Shown: positions 9,120-17,153 of the stretch, piece after piece
How the letters are laid out: every line of letters begins with the position of its first letter
Position numbering within the stretch: position 1 is the first letter of the stretch
Assembly: GCA_049323915.1 (NCBI GenBank)
Contig: JBMOPC010000001.1
Span: 72,398 to 136,397, forward strand
Direction: 5' to 3'
From: BRHc4a sp049323915
GTDB taxonomy: Bacteria; Bacillota; Desulfotomaculia; Desulfotomaculales; Desulfocucumaceae
Length of the DNA: 64,000 bases
Position numbers and translations under genes: made by a program
The notes under the pieces: model-generated
Database searches by the model: none
Seen by the model: the letters and a program-made list of their open reading frames with translations, nothing else
Told to the model about the DNA's origin: nothing

Positions 9120-9158
9120 TATGCAGACCTTAAAGAAATACAAAAGGAGGAATAGTGA

Positions 9159-9953
9159 ATGATCCTGATAGGCGAACGGATCAACGGAATGTTCAAAGAC
9201 ATCCGCGAGGGCATCCTGAACAAGGATCCCGCGCCTATAAAGCACTGGGCCAAGCGCCAGTATGAGTCCGGCGCCCATTACCTGGACGTCAACACCGGAC
9301 CCACCGTGGAAGCCAAGGATCAGCCCGCCGTTATGGAGTGGCTGGTTAATATATGCAACGAAACCGTTCCCATGCCGGTCTGCGTTGACTCCACCAACCC
9401 GGAGGCAATTGAGGCAGGCTGCGCCGCCAACAAGCACGGCAAGGTCATGATCAACTCCACCCACGCCGACCAGTGGAAGATGGACCTTTATCTTCCCATG
9501 GCTGCAAAATACAACGCCGCCATTATCGGCCTGGCCATGAACGAGTCCGGCGTTCCCAAGAGCGCCGCAGACCGCGCCGCCCTGGCCATGGAAATAGTCG
9601 TTAACGCCGACATGCACGGGGTTCCAATGGAAGACCTCTATATAGACCCGCTGATGCTTCCCGCAAACGTGGCACAGGAGCATGGCGTTGAGGTTATTGA
9701 GGCAATCCGCCAGATCAAAGCCCTGGCCCCCGGCGTCAGGACCACCATGGGTCTTTCCAACACTTCCCAGCGCTGCACCAACCGCCACCTGCTAAACAGG
9801 ACATTCCTTATCATGTGCATGGCTGTTGGTCTGGATTCGGCCATTGCCGATGTTGACGACCCTGAGCTTGTAGACGCGGTGGCTGCGGCCAACATACTTC
9901 TGAACAAAGACATTTACTGCGACTCCTTCCTCAAGACCTTCAGGCAGCGGTAA
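9159..9953 (+). CDS. acsE: Methyl-THF:corrinoid iron-sulfur protein methyltransferase
   Basis: Pterin-binding TIM-barrel enzyme of 264 residues that moves the methyl group from 5-methyl-THF to Co(I) of the AcsCD corrinoid protein. It has the family's ILIGERINGMF start, the YLDVNTGP pterin-binding motif, VCVDSTNPEAIEAG, MINSTH and TTMGLSNTS, all typical of MeTr/DHPS-fold proteins; length matches Moorella AcsE. Start ATG 9159 follows AAAAGGAGGAATAG. It is the last gene of the acs block; a hairpin lies 46 bases past its stop. Confidence 0.95.
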   Translation: MILIGERINGMFKDIREGILNKDPAPIKHWAKRQYESGAHYLDVNTGPTVEAKDQPAVMEWLVNICNETVPMPVCVDSTNPEAIEAGCAANKHGKVMINSTHADQWKMDLYLPMAAKYNAAIIGLAMNESGVPKSAADRAALAMEIVVNADMHGVPMEDLYIDPLMLPANVAQEHGVEVIEAIRQIKALAPGVRTTMGLSNTSQRCTNRHLLNRTFLIMCMAVGLDSAIADVDDPELVDAVAAANILLNKDIYCDSFLKTFRQR

Positions 9954-9999
9954 TAGAAAAAGCAAAATAAACCATGTTTCATTTATATTGGTTTAAACA

Positions 10000-10021
10000 G
10001 GGCGGCAGTAAACTGCCGCCC
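10000..10021 (+). terminator. Hairpin after acsE
   Basis: GGGCGGCAG and CTGCCGCCC form a perfect 9-bp stem with a TAAA loop, 46 bases after the acsE stop. Only CATTATT follows, not a T-run, so it may stabilise the 3' end or terminate weakly rather than act as a classic intrinsic terminator. Confidence 0.5.
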
Positions 10022-10203
10022 ATTATTGAAAATAATACCGGGTTATGTATGTTTTGTTGTTGATTTTACAATAGACGCATTTATTTATATTAATATCAAC
10101 TTCTTTTTCCATACATGCTAATATTTAAAGTAATTATTACAAGGAATATTACTCTGCAAGGTAATGCTATCACATATATCAAGACGGACGATTTTTAAAG
10201 GAA

Positions 10204-10232
10204 TTGACAGTAAAAGTGAGAAATATTATACT
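10204..10232 (+). promoter_or_regulatory. Near-consensus housekeeping promoter
   Basis: TTGACA (10204-10209) and TATACT (10227-10232) are separated by exactly 17 bases. This is the best sigma-A-type promoter I found in the window. It lies in the acsE-hdrA gap and points toward hdrA. An intrinsic terminator follows about 110-160 bases downstream, so the primary product may be a short RNA. Confidence 0.7.
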
Positions 10233-10238
10233 AGGGAC

Positions 10239-10394
10239 AAGGTGTCTGCAAGCACGGCAATGATGTTGGTCACTCAAAGTGATAAAATTCGCTTTGAAAT
10301 ATCCGGGGTGCTGCGGCAGTGCTGGTAAATAACGGAAATATACTGACAAGTGCCGTTCCGTCTTAGCCAGGGCGGAAGACGGTCAGTTTTTTTT
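10239..10394 (+). ncRNA. Putative small RNA or regulatory leader in the acsE-hdrA gap
   Basis: The stretch is bounded by the promoter at 10204-10232 and a terminator with an eight-T run, predicting an RNA of about 155 bases. Inside are short self-complementary pieces, for example TCACTCAAAGTGA and the AGCAC/GTGCT pair, and no open frame with a ribosome site. I could not match it to a riboswitch or housekeeping RNA class from memory. It could be a free sRNA or an attenuating leader of the downstream hdr-met operon. The rest of the 760-base gap (9954-10714) shows no supportable gene. Confidence 0.4.
10342..10394 (+). terminator. Intrinsic terminator with eight-T run
   Basis: CCGTCTT (10358-10364) pairs with AAGACGG (10376-10382). 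An outer ACTGAC (10342-10347) pairs with GTCAGT, leaving a bulge on the 5' side. Eight T follow immediately (10387-10394). The position is right to end the RNA from the promoter at 10204, or to attenuate transcription into hdrA. Confidence 0.7.
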
Positions 10395-10706
10395 GTGTTT
10401 GCTGCCGGGAGTGTTCCGGAAGGTTTTTAAACTGTGAGAATATGAAGGAGGTGAGAGTCAACTCAAGAACCCGACAACGCACACATGGAGCGCTGAGACC
10501 AAGGCCGAAAAACTGTTAAAAAAGATTCAAAAGCCGAGATTATTAAAGGTGCCTGGAAACCGGTTTTATACGCCGGAAGGAGAGAAGATTGGATTATTTT
10601 TGTATTTCAATTTTATAAATTTACCGGCCAGCAGTAGTTAAATCTCTTCTAAGGCTGAGGAGTGTCGGAAAGTTCACCTGAAGCCGAAACTAGGAGAACG
10701 GATGTG

Positions 10707-10718
10707 ATGCAAAGATGA
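10707..10718 (+). other. Three-codon mini-ORF (M-Q-R-stop) coupled to hdrA
   Basis: AGGAG at 10692-10696 is 18 bases from the hdrA ATG, too far for a normal start, but 10 bases from ATG CAA AGA TGA. The TGA of this mini-ORF overlaps the hdrA ATG as ATGA. The same arrangement occurs before the second hdrA (18448-18459). Translational coupling is an inference. Confidence 0.4.
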
Positions 10719-13700
10719 CAAACAAACCCGATAAAGTCGGGGCCGTACTGGTAGTTGGCGCCGGTATAGCAGGTATCCAGGCATCCCTGGACCTGGCCGA
10801 ATCCGGCTATTACGTCTACCTGGTGGAGAAGAAGCCCGCCATTGGCGGAACCATGCCAATGCTGGACAAAACATTCCCCACCAATGACTGCTCTATGTGC
10901 ATCCTCTCACCCAAGCTTGTTGAGTGCGGTCGACACCTTAATATAGAAGCTTTGACCTGTGCCGAGCTTGTCGACCTGCAGGGTGAGCCTGGAAATTTCA
11001 AGGCTACCATCCTTAAAAAAGCCCGCTTTGTTGACCCGGATAAATGTACCGGCTGCGGTTCCTGCGCCGAAGATTGTCCGGTTAAAGTGGACGACGCCTT
11101 CAATCAGGGCCTTGGCAAAAGGAGAGCCATATACAAGCTTTATGCCCAGGCCTATCCTAACGCCTATGCCATCGACAAGGAAAAATGCCTCAAGATGAAA
11201 AAGCCCAAGGCCTGCGGCAAATGCCTCAAGGCCTGTCAGGCCGATGCCATAGACCACTCAATGGTTGACCAGGCCATTGAGGTGAACGTGGGATCGGTTA
11301 TTCTCGCTCCCGGATTTGATGCCTTCCAGCCGGAGCAGCTCTTCTATTATGGTTATGGCAAATTCCCCAACGTGCTGACCAGCCTTGAGTTCGAGCGCAT
11401 TCTGAGCGCCTCGGGACCCTTCGGCGGACATCTGGTGCGGCCTTCAGACCACAAAGAGCCCAAGAAAATCGCCTGGATACAGTGCGTCGGGTCCAGGAAC
11501 TGCAAGCTGGACCACGGCTACTGCTCTTCCGTATGCTGCATGTACGCCATCAAGGAAGCCGTAATCGCCAAGGAGCATACCCCTTATGAACTGGATACGG
11601 CCATTTTCTTCATGGACATGCGGACCTACGGCAAGGAGTTTGAAAAATACTACGACCGGGCCAAAAACGATCATGGCGTGCGTTTTGTCAGGTCAAGGAT
11701 ATACGAGGTGACCGAGGCCTCCGACGGCAGCGGCAATCTCAATATCCGCTATTCCAACGAGGATGGCACCATAACAAACGAGGAATTCGACCTGGTGGTG
11801 CTGTCAATCGGCCTTGAGCCGTCCGGGGAAATAGTTGAACTGGCGGGCAAGCTGGGTGTTGAAGTGAACAAGTTCAAGTTTGCCGAGCCCCCCAGCCTTA
11901 CCGGTGTGGGCACAACCAGGCCCGGAATCTATGTTGCCGGTGCTTTCAGCGGGCCCAGGGACATTCCCGAAACCGTCATGCAGGCCAGTGCGGCGGCCGG
12001 TGATTCTTCGGTCATTCTTTCCGATGTCAGGGGCACCCTGGTAAGAAAAAGAGAGTATCCACCCGAAAAGGATGTAACCGGAGAGATCGTCCGTACCGGT
12101 GTTTTTGTATGTCACTGCGGCATAAATATAGGAAGCGTTGTCAGTGTCCCCGAGGTGGTTGCTTATGCCAGGACGCTCCCCGGTGTGGTATTTGCAGATG
12201 AAAAGATGTACGCCTGTTCTCAGGACAGCTCGGCACAAATAAGGGAAGCCATTGAGAAGCACGGCCTAAACCGCGTTGTGGTGGCCTCCTGCAGCCCCAG
12301 GACCCACGAGCCCATGTTCCAGGAGACTCTGAAAGAGGCAGGACTCAACCCCAACCTGTATGAGATGGCCAACATCCGCGACCAGTGCTCATGGGTGCAC
12401 CAGAGCGAGCCCGGCAAGGCCACCGAAAAGGCCAAGGACCTGGTGAAGATGGCTGTATACAAAGCCGCCCTGCTGGAGCCTGTAAAGACCATCAGCCTGG
12501 GAATGAACCACGACGCTCTGGTTATAGGCGGCGGCGTTTCCGGAATGACCGCTGCCCTTAACATGGCGGCCCAGGGATATAATGTATGCCTTGTGGAAAA
12601 GTCCGACAGCCTTGGCGGCATAGCAAGCCGCCTCCGTTACGGCATGAAGGGCGAGGACATCCAGGCATATCTTTCCGACCTGATATCAAAAGTCAATTCC
12701 AACCAGTCAATTAAAGTATATACAGGCGTGGAAATAGCCGATGTGCACGGTTTCGTGGGCAATTATGTGACCAGGCTCTCCAGCGGTGAGGAGATTCAGC
12801 ACGGAGTCACCATAATAGCCACCGGAGGAAATGAATACAAGCCCACAGAGTACCTTTACGGCCGTAATGAAAAGGTTAAAACACTGCTGGAACTGGAATC
12901 GGATCTGGCTGATGGGAAGCTTACCGGCCTGAAGAACGTGGTGCTGATACAGTGCGTAGGCTCCAGGGAGCCGGACCGCCCCTACTGCAGCAGGATTTGC
13001 TGCACCAAGGCGGTCAAGCAGGCGATCAAGATTAAAGAATCCAATCCCGATGCCAATGTGTTCATATTATTCAGGGATGTCCGCACCTACGGGTTCTATG
13101 AGGATATGTACACCGAGGCAAGGCGCAAGGGTGTCATATTCATACGCTATGCAGCAGACAGCAAGCCCGTGGTGGAGGCTGAGGGCGGCAGGGTGAAGGT
13201 TACCGTTGCCGACCATGTGCTGGGAGTGCCGGTGGAAATAGACGCCGACCTGGTGGGCCTGGCCGCCGCCATAGTGCCTGCCGAGAACAGCGCTCTTTCC
13301 CAGTTCTTCAAGGTTCCTCTGAACCAGGAGGGATTCTTCCTGGAGGCCCATCTGAAGCTCCGCCCGGTGGACTTTGGAACTGACGGCGTGTTTATGTGCG
13401 GTCTTGCCCACGGCCCGAAGAATCTGGAGGAGAATATCGCACAGGCGAAAGCCGCCGTGGCAAGGGCCTGCACGGTATTGGCCAAGGAATCAATAGACGC
13501 TGAAGGCAAGTGCGCTGTTGTCAGCAAGAAGAAGTGCGCCGGCTGTGGTGTCTGCGAATCGGTCTGCCCGGCCAAAGCGGTGGCCGTGGACCAGGCTGAA
13601 AAGGTGGCCGTGGTCAACGAGGCCCTCTGCAAGGGGTGCGGAGCCTGCTCCTCGTCCTGCCGCTGCGGCGCCCTGAATGTCAAGGGCTGCACCAATGAGC

Positions 13701-13729
13701 AGATCATGGCCATGATTAACGCGATATAG
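10715..13729 (+). CDS. hdrA: HdrA-like electron-bifurcating flavoprotein with duplicated FAD module
   Basis: Cytosolic iron-sulfur flavoprotein of 1004 residues, well above the roughly 650 of methanogen HdrA. An N-terminal FAD module (GAGIAG, residues 15-20) carries a conserved C59/C62/C71 set, a [4Fe-4S] motif (C111, C114, C117, C121) and further cysteines (C158, C167, C170, C174). A complete HdrA follows: VCHCGINIGSV near residue 467, SCSPRTHEP, NIRDQCSWVH, a second FAD site GGGVSG near 605, and two C-terminal ferredoxin motifs (CAGCGVCESVCP and CKGCGACSSSC). HdrA proteins bifurcate or confurcate electron pairs at FAD. With MvhD and Flx-like neighbours, this is probably the core of a NAD(P)H/ferredoxin-linked complex feeding MetFV. 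The start is ATG 10715. Confidence 0.9.
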   Translation: MTNKPDKVGAVLVVGAGIAGIQASLDLAESGYYVYLVEKKPAIGGTMPMLDKTFPTNDCSMCILSPKLVECGRHLNIEALTCAELVDLQGEPGNFKATILKKARFVDPDKCTGCGSCAEDCPVKVDDAFNQGLGKRRAIYKLYAQAYPNAYAIDKEKCLKMKKPKACGKCLKACQADAIDHSMVDQAIEVNVGSVILAPGFDAFQPEQLFYYGYGKFPNVLTSLEFERILSASGPFGGHLVRPSDHKEPKKIAWIQCVGSRNCKLDHGYCSSVCCMYAIKEAVIAKEHTPYELDTAIFFMDMRTYGKEFEKYYDRAKNDHGVRFVRSRIYEVTEASDGSGNLNIRYSNEDGTITNEEFDLVVLSIGLEPSGEIVELAGKLGVEVNKFKFAEPPSLTGVGTTRPGIYVAGAFSGPRDIPETVMQASAAAGDSSVILSDVRGTLVRKREYPPEKDVTGEIVRTGVFVCHCGINIGSVVSVPEVVAYARTLPGVVFADEKMYACSQDSSAQIREAIEKHGLNRVVVASCSPRTHEPMFQETLKEAGLNPNLYEMANIRDQCSWVHQSEPGKATEKAKDLVKMAVYKAALLEPVKTISLGMNHDALVIGGGVSGMTAALNMAAQGYNVCLVEKSDSLGGIASRLRYGMKGEDIQAYLSDLISKVNSNQSIKVYTGVEIADVHGFVGNYVTRLSSGEEIQHGVTIIATGGNEYKPTEYLYGRNEKVKTLLELESDLADGKLTGLKNVVLIQCVGSREPDRPYCSRICCTKAVKQAIKIKESNPDANVFILFRDVRTYGFYEDMYTEARRKGVIFIRYAADSKPVVEAEGGRVKVTVADHVLGVPVEIDADLVGLAAAIVPAENSALSQFFKVPLNQEGFFLEAHLKLRPVDFGTDGVFMCGLAHGPKNLEENIAQAKAAVARACTVLAKESIDAEGKCAVVSKKKCAGCGVCESVCPAKAVAVDQAEKVAVVNEALCKGCGACSSSCRCGALNVKGCTNEQIMAMINAI

Positions 13730-13750
13730 CGACAGGGGGAGGGATAGGTT

Positions 13751-14197
13751 ATGGAATGGGAACCGAAAGTAGTAGCCTTTCTGTGCAACTGGTGTAGCTA
13801 CGCGGGGGCAGACCTGGCCGGCGTTGGCCGGATGCAGTACCCCCCCAATATACGAGTGATCCGCATACCCTGTTCGGGCCGGATAAACCCTCTGTTTATC
13901 ATGTCGGCCATAAAGAACGGCGCGGACGGCGTGCTGACCTCCGGGTGACACCCCGGCGACTGCCACTATGTTAGTGGCAACCTGGTAGCCAGAAGGAAAT
14001 TCGCTCTTTTAAAGGGCCTTATGGAATACATCGGCGTGGACGAGGGAAGGGTCAACTTCGCCTGGGTGTCCGCCGCCGAGGGCGGCCGGTTCGCAGAACT
14101 GGTCAAGGATGTAACCGACAAGGTCAGGAAGCTGGGGCCCAACAAAGGGTTGGCGCCCAGTCAGGAAGCGGGGTGTTGTTGCGAATGCAAAAGCTAG
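13751..14197 (+). CDS. mvhD: MvhD/FlxD-family [2Fe-2S] protein, selenocysteine-containing
   Basis: Reading the in-frame TGA at 13946-13948 as selenocysteine (residue 66) gives a 148-residue protein colinear with MvhD, the small subunit that passes electrons from hydrogenase or Flx into HdrA. CNWCSYAGADLAG, the CSG motif and the SGUHPGDCHY motif (cysteine in ordinary homologs) are all present. Homology continues past the TGA (VARRKFALLKGLMEYIGV) to a cysteine-rich tail (CCCEC). A hairpin suited to a bacterial SECIS begins 12 bases after the TGA. It starts 21 bases after hdrA and overlaps the next gene. Methanogen VhuD gives precedent for Sec in this family. Without recoding it would appear as two fragments. 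Confidence 0.92.
13961..13979 (+). promoter_or_regulatory. Bacterial SECIS-like hairpin in mvhD
   Basis: TGCCACTA (13961-13968) and TAGTGGCA (13972-13979) form a perfect 8-bp stem with the 3-base loop TGT, starting 12 bases after the TGA. This is the right distance for SelB-directed Sec insertion. The same stem, with loop TGG and identical spacing, occurs in the third mvhD at 47058-47076. Confidence 0.8.
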
Positions 14198-15138
14198 CTT
14201 CGGCCATACAGGACGCAGCGAAAAAACTGCTGGAAGAAAAGAAGGTTGATCTGGTGATTGGATTTGCCGGGGGCAGCCTGCCTCTTCGCAGCACCCCCTG
14301 CTTCATCCGTAAGCCGGAGGACGCGGCGAAGCTGACCTGGGACTATTCCTGCGAGAACAATCTGGCCAACTACCTTCGCAAGCGTGAGGGCAAGGTGGCC
14401 GTGGTGGCAAAGGGCTGCGACGTTCGGTCGATAGTGGCCCTGATCAAGGAAAATCAGATCAACCGTGAAAACCTCTATATCATTGGTGTGCCCTGTGCAG
14501 GGATGATAGACCGTGTGAAGGTTGAAGAGGCCATAGAGGGCAAAGACCTTCTGGCGGTTGAGGACAAGGGTGACACCCTGGTTCTTGCCGGCAAAGGCTT
14601 TGCCAGGGAAGTCAGTCTCGACGACATTATGCACGACACTTGCAAGTTTTGCAATTATGGCAACCCGGTTATTTCCGACATGATTATCGGGGAAAAGGTG
14701 CCTGCCAAGCCTGAAGACACCTTCGCAGATGTGGCCGCATTCGAGGCCATCTCACCGGAGGACCGCAGGGCTCTTTTGGCCGGGGAGTTTTCCAAGTGCA
14801 TCAGGTGCTACGCATGCCGCAACGCCTGTCCCATGTGCTACTGCGCCGAGTGCTTCGTGGACTGCTCAACCCCGCAGTGGATTAAAAAATCCGCTGATAC
14901 CGCGGACAATATAATGTTTCAGGCAGGCAGGGTATTCCATAGCGCCGGACGCTGCGCAGACTGCGGCGCCTGCGACAGGGCCTGCCCCATGGGCATCAAC
15001 CTGCGCGGGATGACAAGGAAAATGGTTAAGGAAGTCAAGGAATTGTTCGGCTATGAAACCGGAGTCAGCATGGAGGACAAACCCGCGCTGGCCACTTTCA
15101 ACGCCGGCGATCCCCAGCCTTTCCTGGTGAAGGAGTGA
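14185..15138 (+). CDS. FrhB/FdhB-like iron-sulfur protein, Flx-type electron-transfer subunit
   Basis: Protein of 317 residues. The N-terminal half resembles the F420-hydrogenase/formate-dehydrogenase beta family (LVIGFAGGSLPLR, VVAKGCDVRSIVALIKE, YIIGVPCAG and a CKFCNYGNP cluster). The C-terminal half carries ferredoxin-type clusters (CIRCYACRNACPMCYC and CADCGACDRACPMG). Related proteins serve as electron-input subunits beside HdrA and MvhD in FlxABCD-HdrABC systems, so an FlxC-like role is my inference. It overlaps the mvhD end by 13 bases. I used ATG 14185; TTG 14176 or GTG 14173 lie closer to AGGAAG and are alternatives. A paralog is at 47287. Confidence 0.75.
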   Translation: MQKLASAIQDAAKKLLEEKKVDLVIGFAGGSLPLRSTPCFIRKPEDAAKLTWDYSCENNLANYLRKREGKVAVVAKGCDVRSIVALIKENQINRENLYIIGVPCAGMIDRVKVEEAIEGKDLLAVEDKGDTLVLAGKGFAREVSLDDIMHDTCKFCNYGNPVISDMIIGEKVPAKPEDTFADVAAFEAISPEDRRALLAGEFSKCIRCYACRNACPMCYCAECFVDCSTPQWIKKSADTADNIMFQAGRVFHSAGRCADCGACDRACPMGINLRGMTRKMVKEVKELFGYETGVSMEDKPALATFNAGDPQPFLVKE

Positions 15139-15148
15139 GGTGAAAAGG

Positions 15149-16165
15149 ATGATAATAGCCAAGAGTGCATTACCCGGCCTGCTGGATAAACTGATTGCCG
15201 AATACGAGGTGTATGCCCCGGTAAAGCAGGGCGCCTATTCGCTGTATAAGCAGATTGCCAGCGGCGCAGAGGCCGATTTTGGATTTGTCAACAGCAAAAT
15301 CCCTCCCAAAGGGGTCCTTTTCCCTCAGTCCGAAACACTCTACAGCTACACCGTGACCGGGGAAGGAGCCAGGCTGGAGGAGTGTATTGACGATCGCAAA
15401 AAGGTGGTCTTTGGAATCCGCCCCTGCGACGCCAAGAGCCTCCTGCTGATTGACAATGTTTTCGACAATGATAAATACCAGGACCCGTACTACCTGACCA
15501 GGAGGGCCAACACCCTGCTGGTGGGCATGGCCTGCAACGACCCTGCCGGCACATGCTTCTGCACTTCCATGAACGGAGGCCCCTTTGACACGAATGGGCT
15601 GGATATTCTCCTTACGGATATAGGGGATTCCTACGTGGTGGAAGCCATAACCGGCAAGGGCAAGGATCTGGCAGCCATGCTTGGCCTGGGGCCAGCCGGC
15701 GACAGCCAGAAGGCAGCGGCCGCAAAGGCGAAGGAATCCGCCGATGTCGCCTGTCAGGTCAACACCGGGGGGCTTAAGGCAAAACTGGACGTTAACTTCT
15801 ATGACGCCATCTGGAATAATATCCATGAAAAGTGCCTGGGATGCGCCGCCTGCACTTATTCCTGCCCTACCTGCCACTGTTTCGACATAGTGGACGAGGC
15901 CGTGGACTGCAACGGCTGCAGGGTGAGGAACTGGGATTCCTGCATGTTCCCGCTGTTCACCATGCACGGTTCGGGACACAACCCGCGCCCCAGCGGCAAG
16001 GAGCGCATGCGCCAGCGCGTAATGCACAAATTCAAGTACTTCATTGACAATTTTAATAACATGGCCTGCGTGGGCTGCGGCAGGTGCATCAAAAACTGCC
16101 CGGTCAACCTGGACATCCGGGAAGTGCTTGCTGATATCCGCGGGGAAGGGGGGTCGGATGCATAA
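15149..16165 (+). CDS. FlxB/AsrA-like [4Fe-4S] dicluster protein
   Basis: Protein of 338 residues resembling subunit A of anaerobic sulfite reductase (AsrA) and FlxB. It has an N-terminal domain with PKGVLFPQSETL and VVFGIRPCDAKSLLLID, then CFCTSMNGGPF, and C-terminal ferredoxin motifs CLGCAACTYSCPTCHCFD and CVGCGRCIKNCPVNLDIRE. Such proteins relay electrons between an NAD(P)H-oxidising flavoprotein and the catalytic core. The next gene encodes exactly such a flavoprotein and overlaps this one by one base (TAATG). The start is ATG 15149, six bases after GAGGTG; GTG 15140 is an alternative. Confidence 0.8.
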   Translation: MIIAKSALPGLLDKLIAEYEVYAPVKQGAYSLYKQIASGAEADFGFVNSKIPPKGVLFPQSETLYSYTVTGEGARLEECIDDRKKVVFGIRPCDAKSLLLIDNVFDNDKYQDPYYLTRRANTLLVGMACNDPAGTCFCTSMNGGPFDTNGLDILLTDIGDSYVVEAITGKGKDLAAMLGLGPAGDSQKAAAAKAKESADVACQVNTGGLKAKLDVNFYDAIWNNIHEKCLGCAACTYSCPTCHCFDIVDEAVDCNGCRVRNWDSCMFPLFTMHGSGHNPRPSGKERMRQRVMHKFKYFIDNFNNMACVGCGRCIKNCPVNLDIREVLADIRGEGGSDA

Positions 16166-17007
16166 TGCAAAGAAATCCATATCTGCCGCTCCCGATGAAA
16201 CTGGTCAAAAACTTTACCGAAACAGAGGATAAGCTCATCCACACTTTCACTTTCCAGTTTCTGAGCGAGGAAGACGAAAAGAGCTTCCCTTACATGCCCG
16301 GTCAGTTTGCCGAGGTGTGCGTTTTCGGTAAGGGCGAGGCTCCCTTCGGAATAGCCTCTTCGCCGACCGAGCCGGGGTTCCTCAAGTTTTCCGTGGCCAA
16401 GGTGGGCGTTGTTTCCACGGCCCTCCACCTGATGGAGGAGGGCACCATGGTGGGAGTCCGCGGGCCTATGGGCAACTACTACCCGGTGGAGCAGCTGAAG
16501 GGCAAGAATATAGTCATAATAGGCGGGGGGTTCGCATTCACCACCCTGAGGTCTCTGATCACCTATATACTGGAGCCCGCTCACAGGGGAGACTACGGCA
16601 ATCTTACCGTTATTTACGGCGCCCGAAACCCCGGCCTGCTTCTCTATAAAGACGAGCTGGACAATTGGGACGGCAGATCAGACATTGATCTGGTGTGCAC
16701 CATTGACCGCCCGGTGGAGGGCTGGAACCGCAAAGTGGGGTTTGTTCCCACTGTCACCAAGGAAGTGTCGCCCAGCTCCGCAAACTCGGTAGCAATAATC
16801 TGCGGCCCGCCCGTGATGATCAAATTCACCATGCCCGAGCTTGAGGCATGCGGATTTAAGCCCGATCAGATTATCATGTCCCTGGAAAACCGCATGAAGT
16901 GCGGCATAGGGATGTGCGGCCGCTGCAACGTAGGCAACAAGTACGTGTGCAAGGACGGCCCGGTGTTTACCAAGGCCGAGCTCAATCAACTGCCCAACGA
17001 GTATTAA
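16165..17007 (+). CDS. FlxA/AsrB-like NAD(P)H-oxidising FAD/[2Fe-2S] flavoprotein
   Basis: Protein of 280 residues of the ferredoxin-NADP reductase superfamily, like AsrB, PyrK and FlxA. An N-terminal FAD-binding barrel (YMPGQFAEV, PFGIASSP, RGPMGNYYP) is followed by the nucleotide-binding domain (IVIIGGGFAFTTLRSL, VIYGARNPGLLLYKDEL, ICGPPVMIKF). A C-terminal [2Fe-2S] site has four cysteines in KCGIGMCGRCN and the downstream YVCKDGPVF. It should oxidise NADH or NADPH and pass electrons through the neighbouring FeS proteins and MvhD to HdrA. That makes NAD(P)H, rather than H2, the likely donor of this complex. Specificity for NADH over NADPH cannot be told. Confidence 0.85.
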   Translation: MQRNPYLPLPMKLVKNFTETEDKLIHTFTFQFLSEEDEKSFPYMPGQFAEVCVFGKGEAPFGIASSPTEPGFLKFSVAKVGVVSTALHLMEEGTMVGVRGPMGNYYPVEQLKGKNIVIIGGGFAFTTLRSLITYILEPAHRGDYGNLTVIYGARNPGLLLYKDELDNWDGRSDIDLVCTIDRPVEGWNRKVGFVPTVTKEVSPSSANSVAIICGPPVMIKFTMPELEACGFKPDQIIMSLENRMKCGIGMCGRCNVGNKYVCKDGPVFTKAELNQLPNEY

Positions 17008-17016
17008 TTAAAGAAT

Positions 17017-17094
17017 CCAGCAGTCAGAATTCAGAATTCAGAATGGGATGAAGAGAATTTCGATATCTTTCTTATTACTGATTCTGACTGCCTG
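17017..17094. repeat. Inverted-repeat element with CAGTCAGAAT arms
   Basis: CAGTCAGAAT (17021-17030) is inverted as ATTCTGACTG (17080-17089), extended on both sides by CCAG/CTGG. The left half also tandemly repeats TCAGAAT. It fills most of the 146-base gap between the flavoprotein gene and the HdrD-like gene. It is related in sequence to the elements at 9059 and 60461. Confidence 0.65.
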
Positions 17095-17153
17095 GACAAT
17101 TAAAAATTCACTAAAACTGTAAGGAAACTCCGTAGAGGGGAGGAGCATCATTT

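Noticed and set aside
10239..10394. Assignment of the gap RNA to a THF, cobalamin, c-di-GMP or fluoride riboswitch
   Set aside because: Key conserved core segments of those classes, as I remember them, are not present.
10442..10640. Frames after the AAGGAGGTGAG at 10444, including a 60-residue stretch with LLKKIQKPRLLKVPG
   Set aside because: The only frame with an ATG near the ribosome-like site stops after 25 codons. The longer frame has no start codon. No gene can be supported.
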